Shown: positions 1-6,843 of the stretch, piece by piece
Position numbering within the stretch: the stretch's first letter is position 1
How the letters are laid out: each line of letters starts with the position of its first letter
Origin: VMCP01 sp964492925
Lineage (GTDB): Bacteria > Bacteroidota > Bacteroidia > NS11-12g > UBA955
Length of the DNA: 9,453 bases
Assembly (NCBI GenBank): GCA_964492925.1
Contig: CAZBMF010000089.1
Coordinates: 1-9,453, forward strand
Direction: 5' to 3'
Made by a program: the position numbers and the translations under genes
Notes under the pieces: generated by a model
What the model saw: only the letters and a program-made list of their open reading frames with translations
Database searches by the model: none
What the model was told of the DNA's origin: nothing

Positions 1-1368
1 TTTGTAACTTTGCTCTTTTGAAAATAGTCTAAAATAGTATTCTCCATTCTCATCCGTATCAATTATAACATGCTTTGGAGCCGGGGTTAAACAATGTTGA
101 ATACCTCCATATCCACCAATGCTTTCTTGATATGCACCAGTATGAAAGAAGCCAATGTAAAGAGGGTCGTTTGCATCGTATTTTGGCAAGTAGATAGCGT
201 TAACGTGTTGTTCGGAGTTGTAGTAATCGTCACTATCGCAGGTAATACCACCCAACAAAACGCGCTCTTGCTCTTCTTCCCATCGGTTGATAGGCAACAT
301 GATGAACTTTTTATTGATGGCCCAAGCATCAGGTAATTGAGTCATGAAGCTAGAATCAATCATGTTCCATTTCTCTCTGTCGTTCTGAGCCTTTTGATCC
401 AAAACTGAAAAAATTGCGCCACCTGATTCACCTACAGTGAACGATCCGAATTCAGTGAAGATGTCTGGTTCGGGGATGTTGTTTTCTTCACAAACTTGCT
501 TGATTTGACTCACAATTTCAGTGGCCATGTATTCGTAATCGTATTCGAAATTTAGCGTGTTTTTAATTGGGAATCCACCACCTATGTTAAGGGTATCAAG
601 GTCGGGACATTCTTTTTTAAGTTCGCAATATACTTTTAAGCATTTGTGTAGTTCATTCCAATAATAGGCCGTGTCGTATATTCCGGTGTTGATAAAGAAA
701 TGCAGCATTTTAAGCTTTACATTTTTATTCTTTTTTACAACATTGCGATAAAATGGTACAATGTCTTTGTAGCCAATACCCAATCGACTGGTATAAAACT
801 CGAACTTAGGTTCTTCCTCCGCTGCAATTCTAATTCCGCAAGTTATTTGTTTGTCGGTATACTGAAGTAACTCACTTAGTTCTCTCTGGTTGTCGAACAC
901 TGGTATTACATTCTTCCAGTCAGCATTAATTAAGTTGGCTATGTTTTCAATGTAGTTTTCTCTTTTGAATCCATTGCAAACAACATAGTTGTCTTTTGTA
1001 AGTTTGCCTTGTTCAAATAAGGTTTCAATGATGTTAATATCGAAGGCAGAAGATGTTTCTAAATGCACATTGTTTTTAAGTACTTCATCTAATGTATGTT
1101 GGAAGTGATTGCTTTTGGTGCAATAGCAATAATAGTATTTGCCTTGGTATTCTGCCTTCGCAATTGCAACATTGAACCACGATCGTGCTTTCTTGATATT
1201 CTCAGTTATCTTAGGTAAGTAGGTGAATTTCAACGGTGTTCCGTATTGGCGAATAAGGTCCATTAACGGAATGTTATGGAATTCAAGGTGTCCATTATCG
1301 TCTAATGTAAACTCTGAAGTTGGGAAATCAAATGTTTGTTTGATTAGGTCGATATATTTGTTTTTCAT
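1..1368 (-). CDS. speA: Arginine decarboxylase, PLP-dependent fold type III (3' end outside window)
   Basis: This gene reads leftward with 456 codons in the window and no stop, so the C-terminus is missing. The protein begins MKNKYIDLIK. Visible fold III (alanine racemase-like) motifs are YYCYCTKSNHF around residues 79-89, where Lys85 is the expected PLP Schiff-base lysine; a GGGFP phosphate-binding loop near 261-265; EFGSFTVGESGG near 300-312; and CDSDDYY near 377-383, the C-x-S/D segment that supplies catalytic residues across the dimer. The overall sequence closely resembles the roughly 460-residue flavobacterial proteins annotated as arginine decarboxylase. They convert arginine to agmatine, the first step of polyamine synthesis, in the cytosol. 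By that comparison only a few residues should be missing. A related diaminopimelate or ornithine decarboxylase specificity cannot be excluded from sequence alone. The gene is divergent from mdh. The start ATG at 1368 has no clear Shine-Dalgarno, as is usual in this phylum. Confidence 0.85.
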   Translation of the reverse strand, partial: MKNKYIDLIKQTFDFPTSEFTLDDNGHLEFHNIPLMDLIRQYGTPLKFTYLPKITENIKKARSWFNVAIAKAEYQGKYYYCYCTKSNHFQHTLDEVLKNNVHLETSSAFDINIIETLFEQGKLTKDNYVVCNGFKRENYIENIANLINADWKNVIPVFDNQRELSELLQYTDKQITCGIRIAAEEEPKFEFYTSRLGIGYKDIVPFYRNVVKKNKNVKLKMLHFFINTGIYDTAYYWNELHKCLKVYCELKKECPDLDTLNIGGGFPIKNTLNFEYDYEYMATEIVSQIKQVCEENNIPEPDIFTEFGSFTVGESGGAIFSVLDQKAQNDREKWNMIDSSFMTQLPDAWAINKKFIMLPINRWEEEQERVLLGGITCDSDDYYNSEQHVNAIYLPKYDANDPLYIGFFHTGAYQESIGGYGGIQHCLTPAPKHVIIDTDENGEYYFRLFSKEQSYK

Positions 1369-1380
1369 GAGATGTAACTG

Positions 1381-1424
1381 AGTTGGATTGATTTACTTTT
1401 GCAAAAGTAATGCAGTTGGATTGA
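1381..1424. repeat. 11-bp direct repeats flanking an 18-bp perfect palindrome
   Basis: AGTTGGATTGA occurs at 1381-1391 and again at 1414-1424, exactly 33 bp apart. Between them lies TTACTTTTGCAAAAGTAA (1393-1410), which is its own reverse complement over 18 bp. The block sits 13-56 bp upstream of the arginine decarboxylase start and in the mdh leader region. The symmetry fits a dimeric DNA-binding protein site, but it also contains a -7-like box on each strand, so it may be only promoter sequence. No regulator is identified. Confidence 0.6.
1402..1409 (-). promoter_or_regulatory. Candidate Bacteroidota -7 box for the arginine decarboxylase gene
   Basis: Read on the minus strand this is TACTTTTG, matching the TAnnTTTG -7 consensus of Bacteroidota primary sigma promoters. 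It lies 33 bp upstream of the start codon, which would leave a leader of about 30 nt. No convincing TTG-type -33 element is seen at the usual spacing, so this is a moderate call. The same octamer also occurs on the plus strand at 1394-1401 because the site is palindromic. Confidence 0.4.
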
Positions 1425-1506
1425 ATAATTTATTATAATCGAATTAATTTTGTGTAAAAATTAGCACTTTTTTTTTGCAGAAATCACGAAATTGGAATTA
1501 GTGTGT

Positions 1507-1514
1507 TAACTTTG
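1507..1514 (+). promoter_or_regulatory. Candidate Bacteroidota -7 box for mdh
   Basis: TAACTTTG is an exact match to TAnnTTTG and sits 27 bp before the mdh ATG, predicting a leader of about 20 nt. A TTTTG run ends at 1477, but it is about 29 bp away, longer than the usual -33/-7 spacing, so the upstream element is not settled. The leader is A-rich without a Shine-Dalgarno, typical of the phylum. Confidence 0.5.
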
Positions 1515-1541
1515 TGAAAACCCAATAAAATCAATCAAAAA

Positions 1542-2465
1542 ATGAGTAAAGTTAGTGTTATTGGCGCCGGTAACGTTGGTGCAAGTTGCGCAGAGTACAT
1601 CGCAATGAAAAATTTTGCTGCGGAAGTAGTATTGTTGGATATTAAAGAAAACTTTGCTGAAGGCAAAGCGCTTGATTTGATGCAAACTGCTGCATTGAAT
1701 GGCTTCGATACCAGAATTTCTGGAAGCACAAACGACTATAGCAAAACGGCAAACAGTGATGTTGTTGTAATCACTTCAGGTATCCCTCGTAAACCAGGAA
1801 TGACACGTGAAGAATTAATCGGCATCAACGCTGGAATTGTAAAAGGTGTTATGGAAAACTGTTTGCAACATTCTCCAAATGCAATTTTTGTGATTGTTTC
1901 TAATCCAATGGATACCATGACCTACTTGGCGAAAACAACTTCTAACTTGCCAAAAAATAGAATCATTGGTATGGGTGGTGCTTTAGATAGCGCACGTTTT
2001 AAATATTACTTGTCTACCGCTTTGGGTTGCCCTGCGTCTGATGTTGACGGTATGGTAATTGGTGGTCACGGTGATACAACCATGATTCCATTGACTCGTT
2101 TGGCTTCTTATAAAGGTGTTCCAGTATCTCAATTCCTTTCTTCAGAAGTTTTGGATAAAGTAAAAGCCGATACAATGGTGGGAGGTGCTACTTTAACAGG
2201 TATGCTTGGAACTAGTGCTTGGTATGCTCCAGGTGCGGCAGTTTCTGTTTTGGTACAAAGCATTATCTGTGATCAGAAAAAATTAATGCCTTGCTGCGTT
2301 GCCCTTGATGGTGAATACGGACAATCTGATATTTGCATTGGAGTACCTGTGGTATTAGGTAAATCTGGTTGGGAGAAAATTGTACAACTTGAACTTAATG
2401 ATGCTGAGAAAGCAGAATTCGAAAAAAGTGCAGCAGCTGTACGCAGCATGAACTCTGCCCTTTAA
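1542..2465 (+). CDS. mdh: Malate dehydrogenase, LDH-like type
   Basis: This is a complete 307-residue enzyme, normal for the family. It catalyses NAD-dependent interconversion of malate and oxaloacetate in the TCA cycle, in the cytosol. The N-terminal Rossmann motif GAGNVG is at residues 8-13, and Asp33 at the end of strand 2 predicts NAD rather than NADP. The mobile substrate loop RKPGMTR carries Arg83 and Arg89; Arg83 is at the position that is Gln in lactate dehydrogenases and Arg in malate dehydrogenases. SNPMD (120-124), the Asp149/Arg152 pair in GGALDSARF, and catalytic His176 in GGHGD complete the active site. The second codon block (SKVSVIGAG) starts directly at the nucleotide fold, which supports the ATG at 1542. 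It is a single gene with its own candidate promoter upstream and a hairpin terminator downstream, divergent from the arginine decarboxylase. Confidence 0.95.
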   Translation: MSKVSVIGAGNVGASCAEYIAMKNFAAEVVLLDIKENFAEGKALDLMQTAALNGFDTRISGSTNDYSKTANSDVVVITSGIPRKPGMTREELIGINAGIVKGVMENCLQHSPNAIFVIVSNPMDTMTYLAKTTSNLPKNRIIGMGGALDSARFKYYLSTALGCPASDVDGMVIGGHGDTTMIPLTRLASYKGVPVSQFLSSEVLDKVKADTMVGGATLTGMLGTSAWYAPGAAVSVLVQSIICDQKKLMPCCVALDGEYGQSDICIGVPVVLGKSGWEKIVQLELNDAEKAEFEKSAAAVRSMNSAL

Positions 2466-2482
2466 TCTAAATAATTTTTAAA

Positions 2483-2498
2483 GGTTCTTTATTGAACC
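2483..2498 (+). other. Small hairpin after mdh
   Basis: GGTTC (2483-2487) and GAACC (2494-2498) form a 5-bp stem with a 6-nt loop, 18 bp after the mdh stop codon and just upstream of the stronger terminator hairpin. It has no U-tract of its own. It may be a 3' stability element, or chance. Confidence 0.3.
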
Positions 2499-2501
2499 AA
2501 C

Positions 2502-2537
2502 CATAAAAAAAGAGGTTTTTAAACCTCTTTTTTTATG
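2502..2537. terminator. Bidirectional terminator between mdh and phr
   Basis: This is a perfect inverted repeat centred between 2519 and 2520. The GC core is GAGG/CCTC, with three A-T pairs inside it and runs of seven A-T pairs outside, so each strand shows a hairpin followed by a U-tract. It terminates mdh rightward and the photolyase leftward. The photolyase stop codon TAA (2535-2533) lies within the outer arm of the hairpin. Confidence 0.85.
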
Positions 2538-3855
2538 CCAATGCCTCTTTATACACTTTCAAACAACGATCACGTGCAAATGCATGCTCTACAATGGGTT
2601 TCGTGTATTTTGGTGTGCCAAATTCAGGAATCCATTTTTTAATGTATTCAAAATGAGGATCAAATTTTTCAGTTTGAAGGGTAGGGTTAAATACCCGGAA
2701 ATATGGTGCAGCGTCAACCCCAGATCCTGCGGCCCATTGCCAACCACCATTGTTACTTGCCAAATCAAAATCCAATAATTTTTCGGCAAAATAGCCTTCC
2801 CCCCAACGCCAATCTATCAGCAAATGTTTGGTTAAAAAGCTGGCAACCACCATTCTAACGCGGTTATGCATGAAACCCGTTTCATTCAATTCTCTCATGC
2901 CCGCATCTACAATGGGATAGCCAGTTTTTCCAGTTTTCCAAGCCTCAAACTCTTCTTCATTGTTCCGCCATAAAATACGGTCGTATTGGGGCTTGAAAGA
3001 TTCATGCACAATATGCGGGAAGTGAAACAATATTTGCTGGTAAAAGTCCCGCCAAATCAACTCGTTTACCCATTTTTCACTCAATTGAAATCCTTTCGTT
3101 ACTTTCTCTCGAATGCTGATGGTTCCAAATCTCAAATGAAGGCTCAAACGACTCGTACCCAAAACAGATGGGATGTCGCGTGTTTGCTCATATTTTTTAA
3201 TTCTACCTTGCTCAACGGAAATTGGAGGGAATTGGATGTTAGTTTTAACAAATCCCATGGATTCAAGACTTGGAAAGGCCTCAAATTTGAATTCCACCAA
3301 TTGATTTAAGTGATTTTCCGAGGGATAGTTAACCGGAGGACTTTCAAAATAACGCTGCTTCCATTTTTTCATGTATGGAGTAAAAACCGTGTATGGTTTT
3401 CCATCATCTTTTGTAACCTCAGATTTTTCAAAAATTACTTGATCTTTAAAACTGCGAAAAATGCAATTTTTTGTTTCACAAAGTTTTGCAATTTCCGCGT
3501 CTCTCACTATGGCATTGGGCTCGTAATCATGATTGGTGTAAATTCCTTGAACGTTTGATTGGTTTAAAACGTTCGTCCAAATTTCCTTAGGATTGCCATA
3601 CCAAACTTCCAGATCGCTGTTTAATGATTCAAACCCTTGAGATTTACCTGTGAAAATAGATTTTAATTCAAACAGTTGCTGGTGAATAAAAGTGACCCTC
3701 GCATCATCTTTTTGATTGAGTTTGCTTAATATATCGGTGTCGAAAATAAAGATAGGTTTTACCCTAAAGCCCGATGTAAGTGCTTGATATAATCCATGAT
3801 TGTCGGAGATTCTTAAGTCCCTCCGAAACCAAAAATACAGAATTTTATTTTCCAT
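2533..3855 (-). CDS. phr: Deoxyribodipyrimidine photolyase, class I cryptochrome/photolyase family
   Basis: This 440-residue cytosolic flavoenzyme uses blue or near-UV light to split cyclobutane pyrimidine dimers. The N-terminal antenna domain (about 1-130) begins with KILYFWFRRDLRISDN, and the C-terminal FAD domain covers about 205-430. FAD-site motifs are GTSRLSLHLRFG (233-244), WVNELIWRDFY (262-272, with Glu265 matching the CPD-contacting Glu of E. coli Phr), and DFDLASNNGGWQW (362-374), in which Asn368 matches the Asn that contacts FAD N5. The electron-transfer Trp triad appears intact as Trp306, Trp349 and Trp372. Conserved repair residues favour a photolyase over a signalling cryptochrome. 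The antenna cofactor (folate or a flavin/deazaflavin) cannot be told from sequence. The start ATG overlaps the end of the upstream SDR gene by 11 bp, so the two are probably co-transcribed and translationally coupled. A B12-binding MerR regulator diverges upstream, suggesting light control. Confidence 0.95.
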   Translation of the reverse strand: MENKILYFWFRRDLRISDNHGLYQALTSGFRVKPIFIFDTDILSKLNQKDDARVTFIHQQLFELKSIFTGKSQGFESLNSDLEVWYGNPKEIWTNVLNQSNVQGIYTNHDYEPNAIVRDAEIAKLCETKNCIFRSFKDQVIFEKSEVTKDDGKPYTVFTPYMKKWKQRYFESPPVNYPSENHLNQLVEFKFEAFPSLESMGFVKTNIQFPPISVEQGRIKKYEQTRDIPSVLGTSRLSLHLRFGTISIREKVTKGFQLSEKWVNELIWRDFYQQILFHFPHIVHESFKPQYDRILWRNNEEEFEAWKTGKTGYPIVDAGMRELNETGFMHNRVRMVVASFLTKHLLIDWRWGEGYFAEKLLDFDLASNNGGWQWAAGSGVDAAPYFRVFNPTLQTEKFDPHFEYIKKWIPEFGTPKYTKPIVEHAFARDRCLKVYKEALA

Positions 3856-4768
3856 GAATGAGATTTTGAATGGCCATATCTATGGTTGGGAATTGATATT
3901 GGAACGATTGTGATAACAGATTTTCAGGGAAAATGTTTTGGTTGGTGAGGGCGAGAATGCTTTGTTCTCCCAGAATTAGTTTGAGTAATATTGGAGGTAT
4001 ATTAGGACAAAACGACAGGGGAGTGAAATTTTGACGTTCATTTTTAGTTATTTGAAGGATGCATTTGGCGATGTTTCCCTGTGTAGCAACATTGGGAGAA
4101 ACGGCGTTATAAATCCCCGGTTTCAACTGTCCATTCACCAATGAAACATACACATTTACCATGTCTTGTATGTGTATCCAACTCCAAAGGTTGTTAGGGC
4201 TTCCTGTGGTGGGCACAATTCCCAATCTTCGTGTTTTGGCCATAATTGGGAAAACCCCACCGTTGTTTGCCAATACAAGTCCTGTACGCACAATGCTGGT
4301 TGATATTCCCAATGTTTGCATTTGCAGGGCACTATTTTCCCAATCTTGGCACACTTTTGCGAGAAATCCATGTCCAGGAACTTGTGTTTCAGTGGTTTGG
4401 TGGATAGAAGGGTCTTCATAATATCCAACGGCAGAGGCTGAAATAAAATGTTTGGGAAAAATTTGATGTTTTTTAAACATTTCGAATAAAAGGTTGGTAC
4501 CGTCGATTCTTGAGCTGTAAATTGAGTCCTTGTGCGACTTTGACCACTTCTTGGCAATGCTACTTCCTGCCAAATGAATCACGCAATCTACATTTTCGAA
4601 TGCTTTGATATCCATTTTTTTAGAAAAAATGTTCCAAACGAAATCTTTTTTTGTATTTCGTTTGTTACTTTCATGAACCAATGGAATAATTGTGTGATTT
4701 TGTTGTTTTAAAACTTCAACAAGATATTTGCCAATTAGGCCAGAACTACCAGTTATAACTATTTTCAT
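3845..4768 (-). CDS. TIGR01777-family SDR epimerase-like protein
   Basis: This 307-residue protein is an atypical short-chain dehydrogenase of the YfcH/TIGR01777 type, often labelled 'NAD-dependent epimerase'; the substrate is unknown. The Rossmann motif TGSSGLIG is at 6-13, HLAGSSIAKKW at 65-75, ISASAVGYY at 109-117 and GFLAKVCQDWE at 134-144. The WSWIHIQD signature is at 195-202, and a C-terminal DUF1731-like tail runs from about 255. The preceding GSPNN differs from the GSGxQ-like sequence I recall as common in the family. I chose the ATG at 4768 because MKIVITGSSG is the usual family N-terminus. An upstream in-frame ATG at 4816 would add 16 hydrophobic residues (MSDFFSFQLFLC...) and run into the divergent gene, so it is rejected. 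Its stop overlaps the phr start by 11 bp. Members of this family recur beside photolyase and B12-MerR genes in other bacteria, which supports a shared light-related regulon. Confidence 0.9.
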   Translation of the reverse strand: MKIVITGSSGLIGKYLVEVLKQQNHTIIPLVHESNKRNTKKDFVWNIFSKKMDIKAFENVDCVIHLAGSSIAKKWSKSHKDSIYSSRIDGTNLLFEMFKKHQIFPKHFISASAVGYYEDPSIHQTTETQVPGHGFLAKVCQDWENSALQMQTLGISTSIVRTGLVLANNGGVFPIMAKTRRLGIVPTTGSPNNLWSWIHIQDMVNVYVSLVNGQLKPGIYNAVSPNVATQGNIAKCILQITKNERQNFTPLSFCPNIPPILLKLILGEQSILALTNQNIFPENLLSQSFQYQFPTIDMAIQNLIHGK

Positions 4769-4773
4769 ATAGG

Positions 4774-5727
4774 ATGGAAAACAAAGAAACAATTGAAACG
4801 AAAAAAAGTCGGACAATGATTAAATCAAAGCGAGATTTTCGTGACAAGTATTTTATCAAAGATGTCGAAAATATAACCGGGATCAAAGCGTTTACCCTGA
4901 GAATATGGGAGCAACGCTATGGAATGTTGGTGCCAAAACGCACCGACACCAACATCCGGTATTATGAGGAAGATGATTTAAAATACATGATGAATGTGGC
5001 TTTGTTGAATGTAAATGGTTACAAAATCAGCAAAATTGCTGAAATGTCGCGCGATGAAGTACAACGACGCACATTGAACATTTCTGAATCGAATTCTACT
5101 TATCAAAACCAAATTCAATCGTTAACCAGTGCGATGATTGAATTTAATGAAAAAGAATTTAACAAAATTCTCTCCATTAATATCTTAAAGTTGGGCATGG
5201 AAGAAACTACTGCCAGAATTATTTTCCCATTATTACAACATGTGGGAATACTATGGCTCAGTGGATCTATTAATGTGGCCCATGAACACTTCATAACAAA
5301 TATCATCAAGCAACGTTTGTATGCGGCAATAGATCAAATTTCAACCCCAATATTGCCCAATTCTAAAAAGTTTATTTTGTTTTTACCAAACGGTGAAAAT
5401 CATGAATTGAGTTTGTTATTTGCATCTTACATGCTAAAATCAAGGGGACATTATGTAGTTTATATCGGTTCATCAACCCCAATAGAAGATCTTACGCAGT
5501 TATTTAAGGTTCATAAACCAGATATTTTGTTTTGCGCTGTAACAAACGCAAATAGCAATATGCCAATTCAGGTGTACGTGAATACTTTGGCACGAAATTG
5601 GCCCAATACAACCATTTTGCTTACAGGAAGCCAAATTGTGAAAAGGAGAGACTTAAAAGTGGCAAATAATTGCAAGGTTATTGCCAATCCTGATGACTTT
5701 TTGGAGTTTTTGGCAAAATTGAATTGA
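4774..5727 (+). CDS. MerR-family regulator with cobalamin-binding domain (CarH/LitR-like)
   Basis: This is a 317-residue cytosolic DNA-binding regulator. The MerR winged helix is at about 26-95 (YFIKDVENITGIKAFTLRIW, then EQRYGMLVPKRT and the wing IRYYEEDDL). The four-helix cap domain at about 115-190 contains W161 followed by EH at 171-172, the W-x9-EH spacing of CarH. A Rossmann-like B12-binding domain occupies about 198-315; its ExHxxG motif reads ENHELS at 208-213, keeping His210 as the expected lower cobalt ligand but with Ser for the final Gly. Leu162 is at the position of Thermus CarH His132, the upper ligand formed after illumination. CarH-type proteins repress light-inducible genes in the dark through adenosylcobalamin. 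Here the divergent SDR-phr operon is the obvious target. An alternative start at 4816 (MIKSKRDF) would leave a 47-bp intergenic space and may be the true one, since the start at 4774 lies only 5 bp from the divergent SDR start codon. Direct light sensing is inference. Confidence 0.9.
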   Translation: MENKETIETKKSRTMIKSKRDFRDKYFIKDVENITGIKAFTLRIWEQRYGMLVPKRTDTNIRYYEEDDLKYMMNVALLNVNGYKISKIAEMSRDEVQRRTLNISESNSTYQNQIQSLTSAMIEFNEKEFNKILSINILKLGMEETTARIIFPLLQHVGILWLSGSINVAHEHFITNIIKQRLYAAIDQISTPILPNSKKFILFLPNGENHELSLLFASYMLKSRGHYVVYIGSSTPIEDLTQLFKVHKPDILFCAVTNANSNMPIQVYVNTLARNWPNTTILLTGSQIVKRRDLKVANNCKVIANPDDFLEFLAKLN

Positions 5728-5740
5728 TTATGAATTCAAT
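5718..5740. other. Inverted repeat over the abutting convergent stop codons
   Basis: ATTGAATT (5718-5725) and AATTCAAT (5733-5740) form an 8-bp AT-rich stem with a 7-nt loop. The regulator stop TGA (5725-5727) and the oxidoreductase stop TAA (5730-5728) directly abut within it, with no bases between. It is a weak candidate for a shared terminator; it lacks a GC core and a clear U-tract. Confidence 0.35.
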
Positions 5741-6807
5741 AATTCGTCGTATTGTCTGATTTGTACGTCACTGAGCAACGGCATCTGATTCACCAAATGT
5801 TGTGCATAATGGGAACTAAAATAACTCACCAACGAACTTCCTTTGCTTCCCAATCCGTTGTAAACAAATAGATTGTATTCTTTGGGATGTTCTCCTAAAT
5901 ACGGTTTTCGCTCTGCTACAGTTGGTCTTACTCCCCGCTGATGTTCGAGTACTTCTATGGGTTGACCCAACCAGGAAGACAACTCTTCAACTAACCAATC
6001 AGCATCTTTCTTTTGAGGGACAACATCAAGGTCGTTGGTATGGTAAGTACTACCTGCAAGCCACTCGTTTTGTCCAATTGGAAGAACCCATTCTTTTTTC
6101 TTAAGGATATGACTTTGAGGAATTTTTGGAATACGAACTTTTAAAATGTCGCCACCAGATGGGTTAAACGGTAAGTAATTGAAAAATGGATTTTTTAATA
6201 TTCCAATTCCCTCAGCAAACACCACTTTTTCAAATTGTTGACCATGATATTCCCAACCATGTTGATTTTTAAATAAGTCGCTGTAAATGAATTCAGAAAT
6301 CAAATATTGGGTATTTTCAGATTGAGAGAAGTGATTCTTGGCACTATCGATGAATTGTTTGACATTTAGACGTCCGGTTTGTAGCACTTCAATACAATCA
6401 AAATTTAAAGGCTTCATGCAATCAGGTAATTCAGGTGCGTTTATGTTTAAGTATGATTCAAAGCCTGGCTCACCCGCCCTGATAGTCCAATTATGAACTT
6501 GGCGAAGATTCTTATGTATTTGAAGTGTATTTATTTGGGAAATCAGAGATATATTCCAGCGTGTTTCAAATTCTTTGTAATACTCAAAAACATGAGGAAA
6601 TATTTGATCACTTAACCAAGTTTTTCTCACATTTCTTGGAACCATTGGACTTAACAATCCGGCAGCTACTCGGCTGCTTGAACTTTCAAGTTGGTTGTCT
6701 ATTATGGAAATTGTTTTGCCCAATTTTTCCAATTCTAGGGCTAATGTACAACCCGCGATGCCTCCACCTACAATTAAAAAATCAACTTGTTTTGCTTTTT
6801 CGCCCAT
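5728..6807 (-). CDS. FAD-dependent oxidoreductase, DAO superfamily (ThiO/MnmC-C-like)
   Basis: This 359-residue protein is a flavoprotein amine/amino-acid oxidase-type enzyme. The dinucleotide-binding motif GGGIAG is at 14-19 with Asp37 closing the beta-alpha-beta unit (SIID). SSRVAAGLLSPMV at 44-56 corresponds to the FAD-contacting AAG segment of the family. GRLNVKQF follows at 145-152, and GSTY at 252-255. The C-terminal FAD site is RGVRPTVAERKPYLGEHP (291-308) plus NGLGSKG at 317-323. This C-terminal pattern resembles glycine oxidase (ThiO) and the oxidase half of MnmC, which removes the carboxymethyl group from tRNA cmnm5U. No MnmD methyltransferase or thiamin genes are next to it, so the substrate stays open. 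No signal peptide is seen, so it is probably cytosolic. It is convergent with the regulator with zero spacing, and divergent from the outer-membrane protein gene across 36 bp. Confidence 0.85.
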   Translation of the reverse strand: MGEKAKQVDFLIVGGGIAGCTLALELEKLGKTISIIDNQLESSSSRVAAGLLSPMVPRNVRKTWLSDQIFPHVFEYYKEFETRWNISLISQINTLQIHKNLRQVHNWTIRAGEPGFESYLNINAPELPDCMKPLNFDCIEVLQTGRLNVKQFIDSAKNHFSQSENTQYLISEFIYSDLFKNQHGWEYHGQQFEKVVFAEGIGILKNPFFNYLPFNPSGGDILKVRIPKIPQSHILKKKEWVLPIGQNEWLAGSTYHTNDLDVVPQKKDADWLVEELSSWLGQPIEVLEHQRGVRPTVAERKPYLGEHPKEYNLFVYNGLGSKGSSLVSYFSSHYAQHLVNQMPLLSDVQIRQYDELLNS

Positions 6808-6810
6808 TTA

Positions 6811-6832
6811 CAAAGATATTGCTACAAAAATA
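6811..6832 (-). promoter_or_regulatory. Two candidate -7 boxes before the FAD oxidoreductase
   Basis: On the minus strand TATTTTTG (6832-6825) and TATCTTTG (6818-6811) both match TAnnTTTG. They lie 17 and 3 bp upstream of the ATG at 6807. The nearer box would give an almost leaderless transcript; the farther one would give a leader of about 12 nt. No clear -33 element is seen for either. No plus-strand box is apparent for the divergent outer-membrane protein gene. Confidence 0.35.
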
Positions 6833-6843
6833 AGCGGAATAGT

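Noticed and set aside
87..336. Two overlapping 80-residue open frames on opposite strands
   Set aside because: Both lie inside the arginine decarboxylase reading frame, which shows clear fold III motifs throughout; they are shadow frames without recognisable features.
1542..2465. Lactate dehydrogenase
   Set aside because: The substrate loop has Arg83 in RKPGM, the malate dehydrogenase signature, where lactate dehydrogenases have Gln.
2986..3558. Plus-strand frames of 107 and 82 residues
   Set aside because: They are antisense shadows of the photolyase coding sequence, with no start signals or protein-like features.
2533..3855. Signalling cryptochrome instead of photolyase
   Set aside because: The Glu265, Asn368 and intact Trp-triad pattern match DNA-repairing class I photolyases, and there is no C-terminal extension.
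4156..4557. 133-residue frame on the minus strand
   Set aside because: It lies in another frame inside the SDR gene, with low-complexity composition and no family resemblance.
4769..4816. Upstream start (4816) for the SDR epimerase-like gene
   Set aside because: The extra residues are hydrophobic, not family-like, and antisense to the divergent regulator's 5' end; MKIVITGSSG at 4768 is the normal family start.
6787..6843. Upstream start for the outer-membrane protein gene
   Set aside because: It would overlap the divergent oxidoreductase start and bury the signal peptide behind 19 non-family residues.
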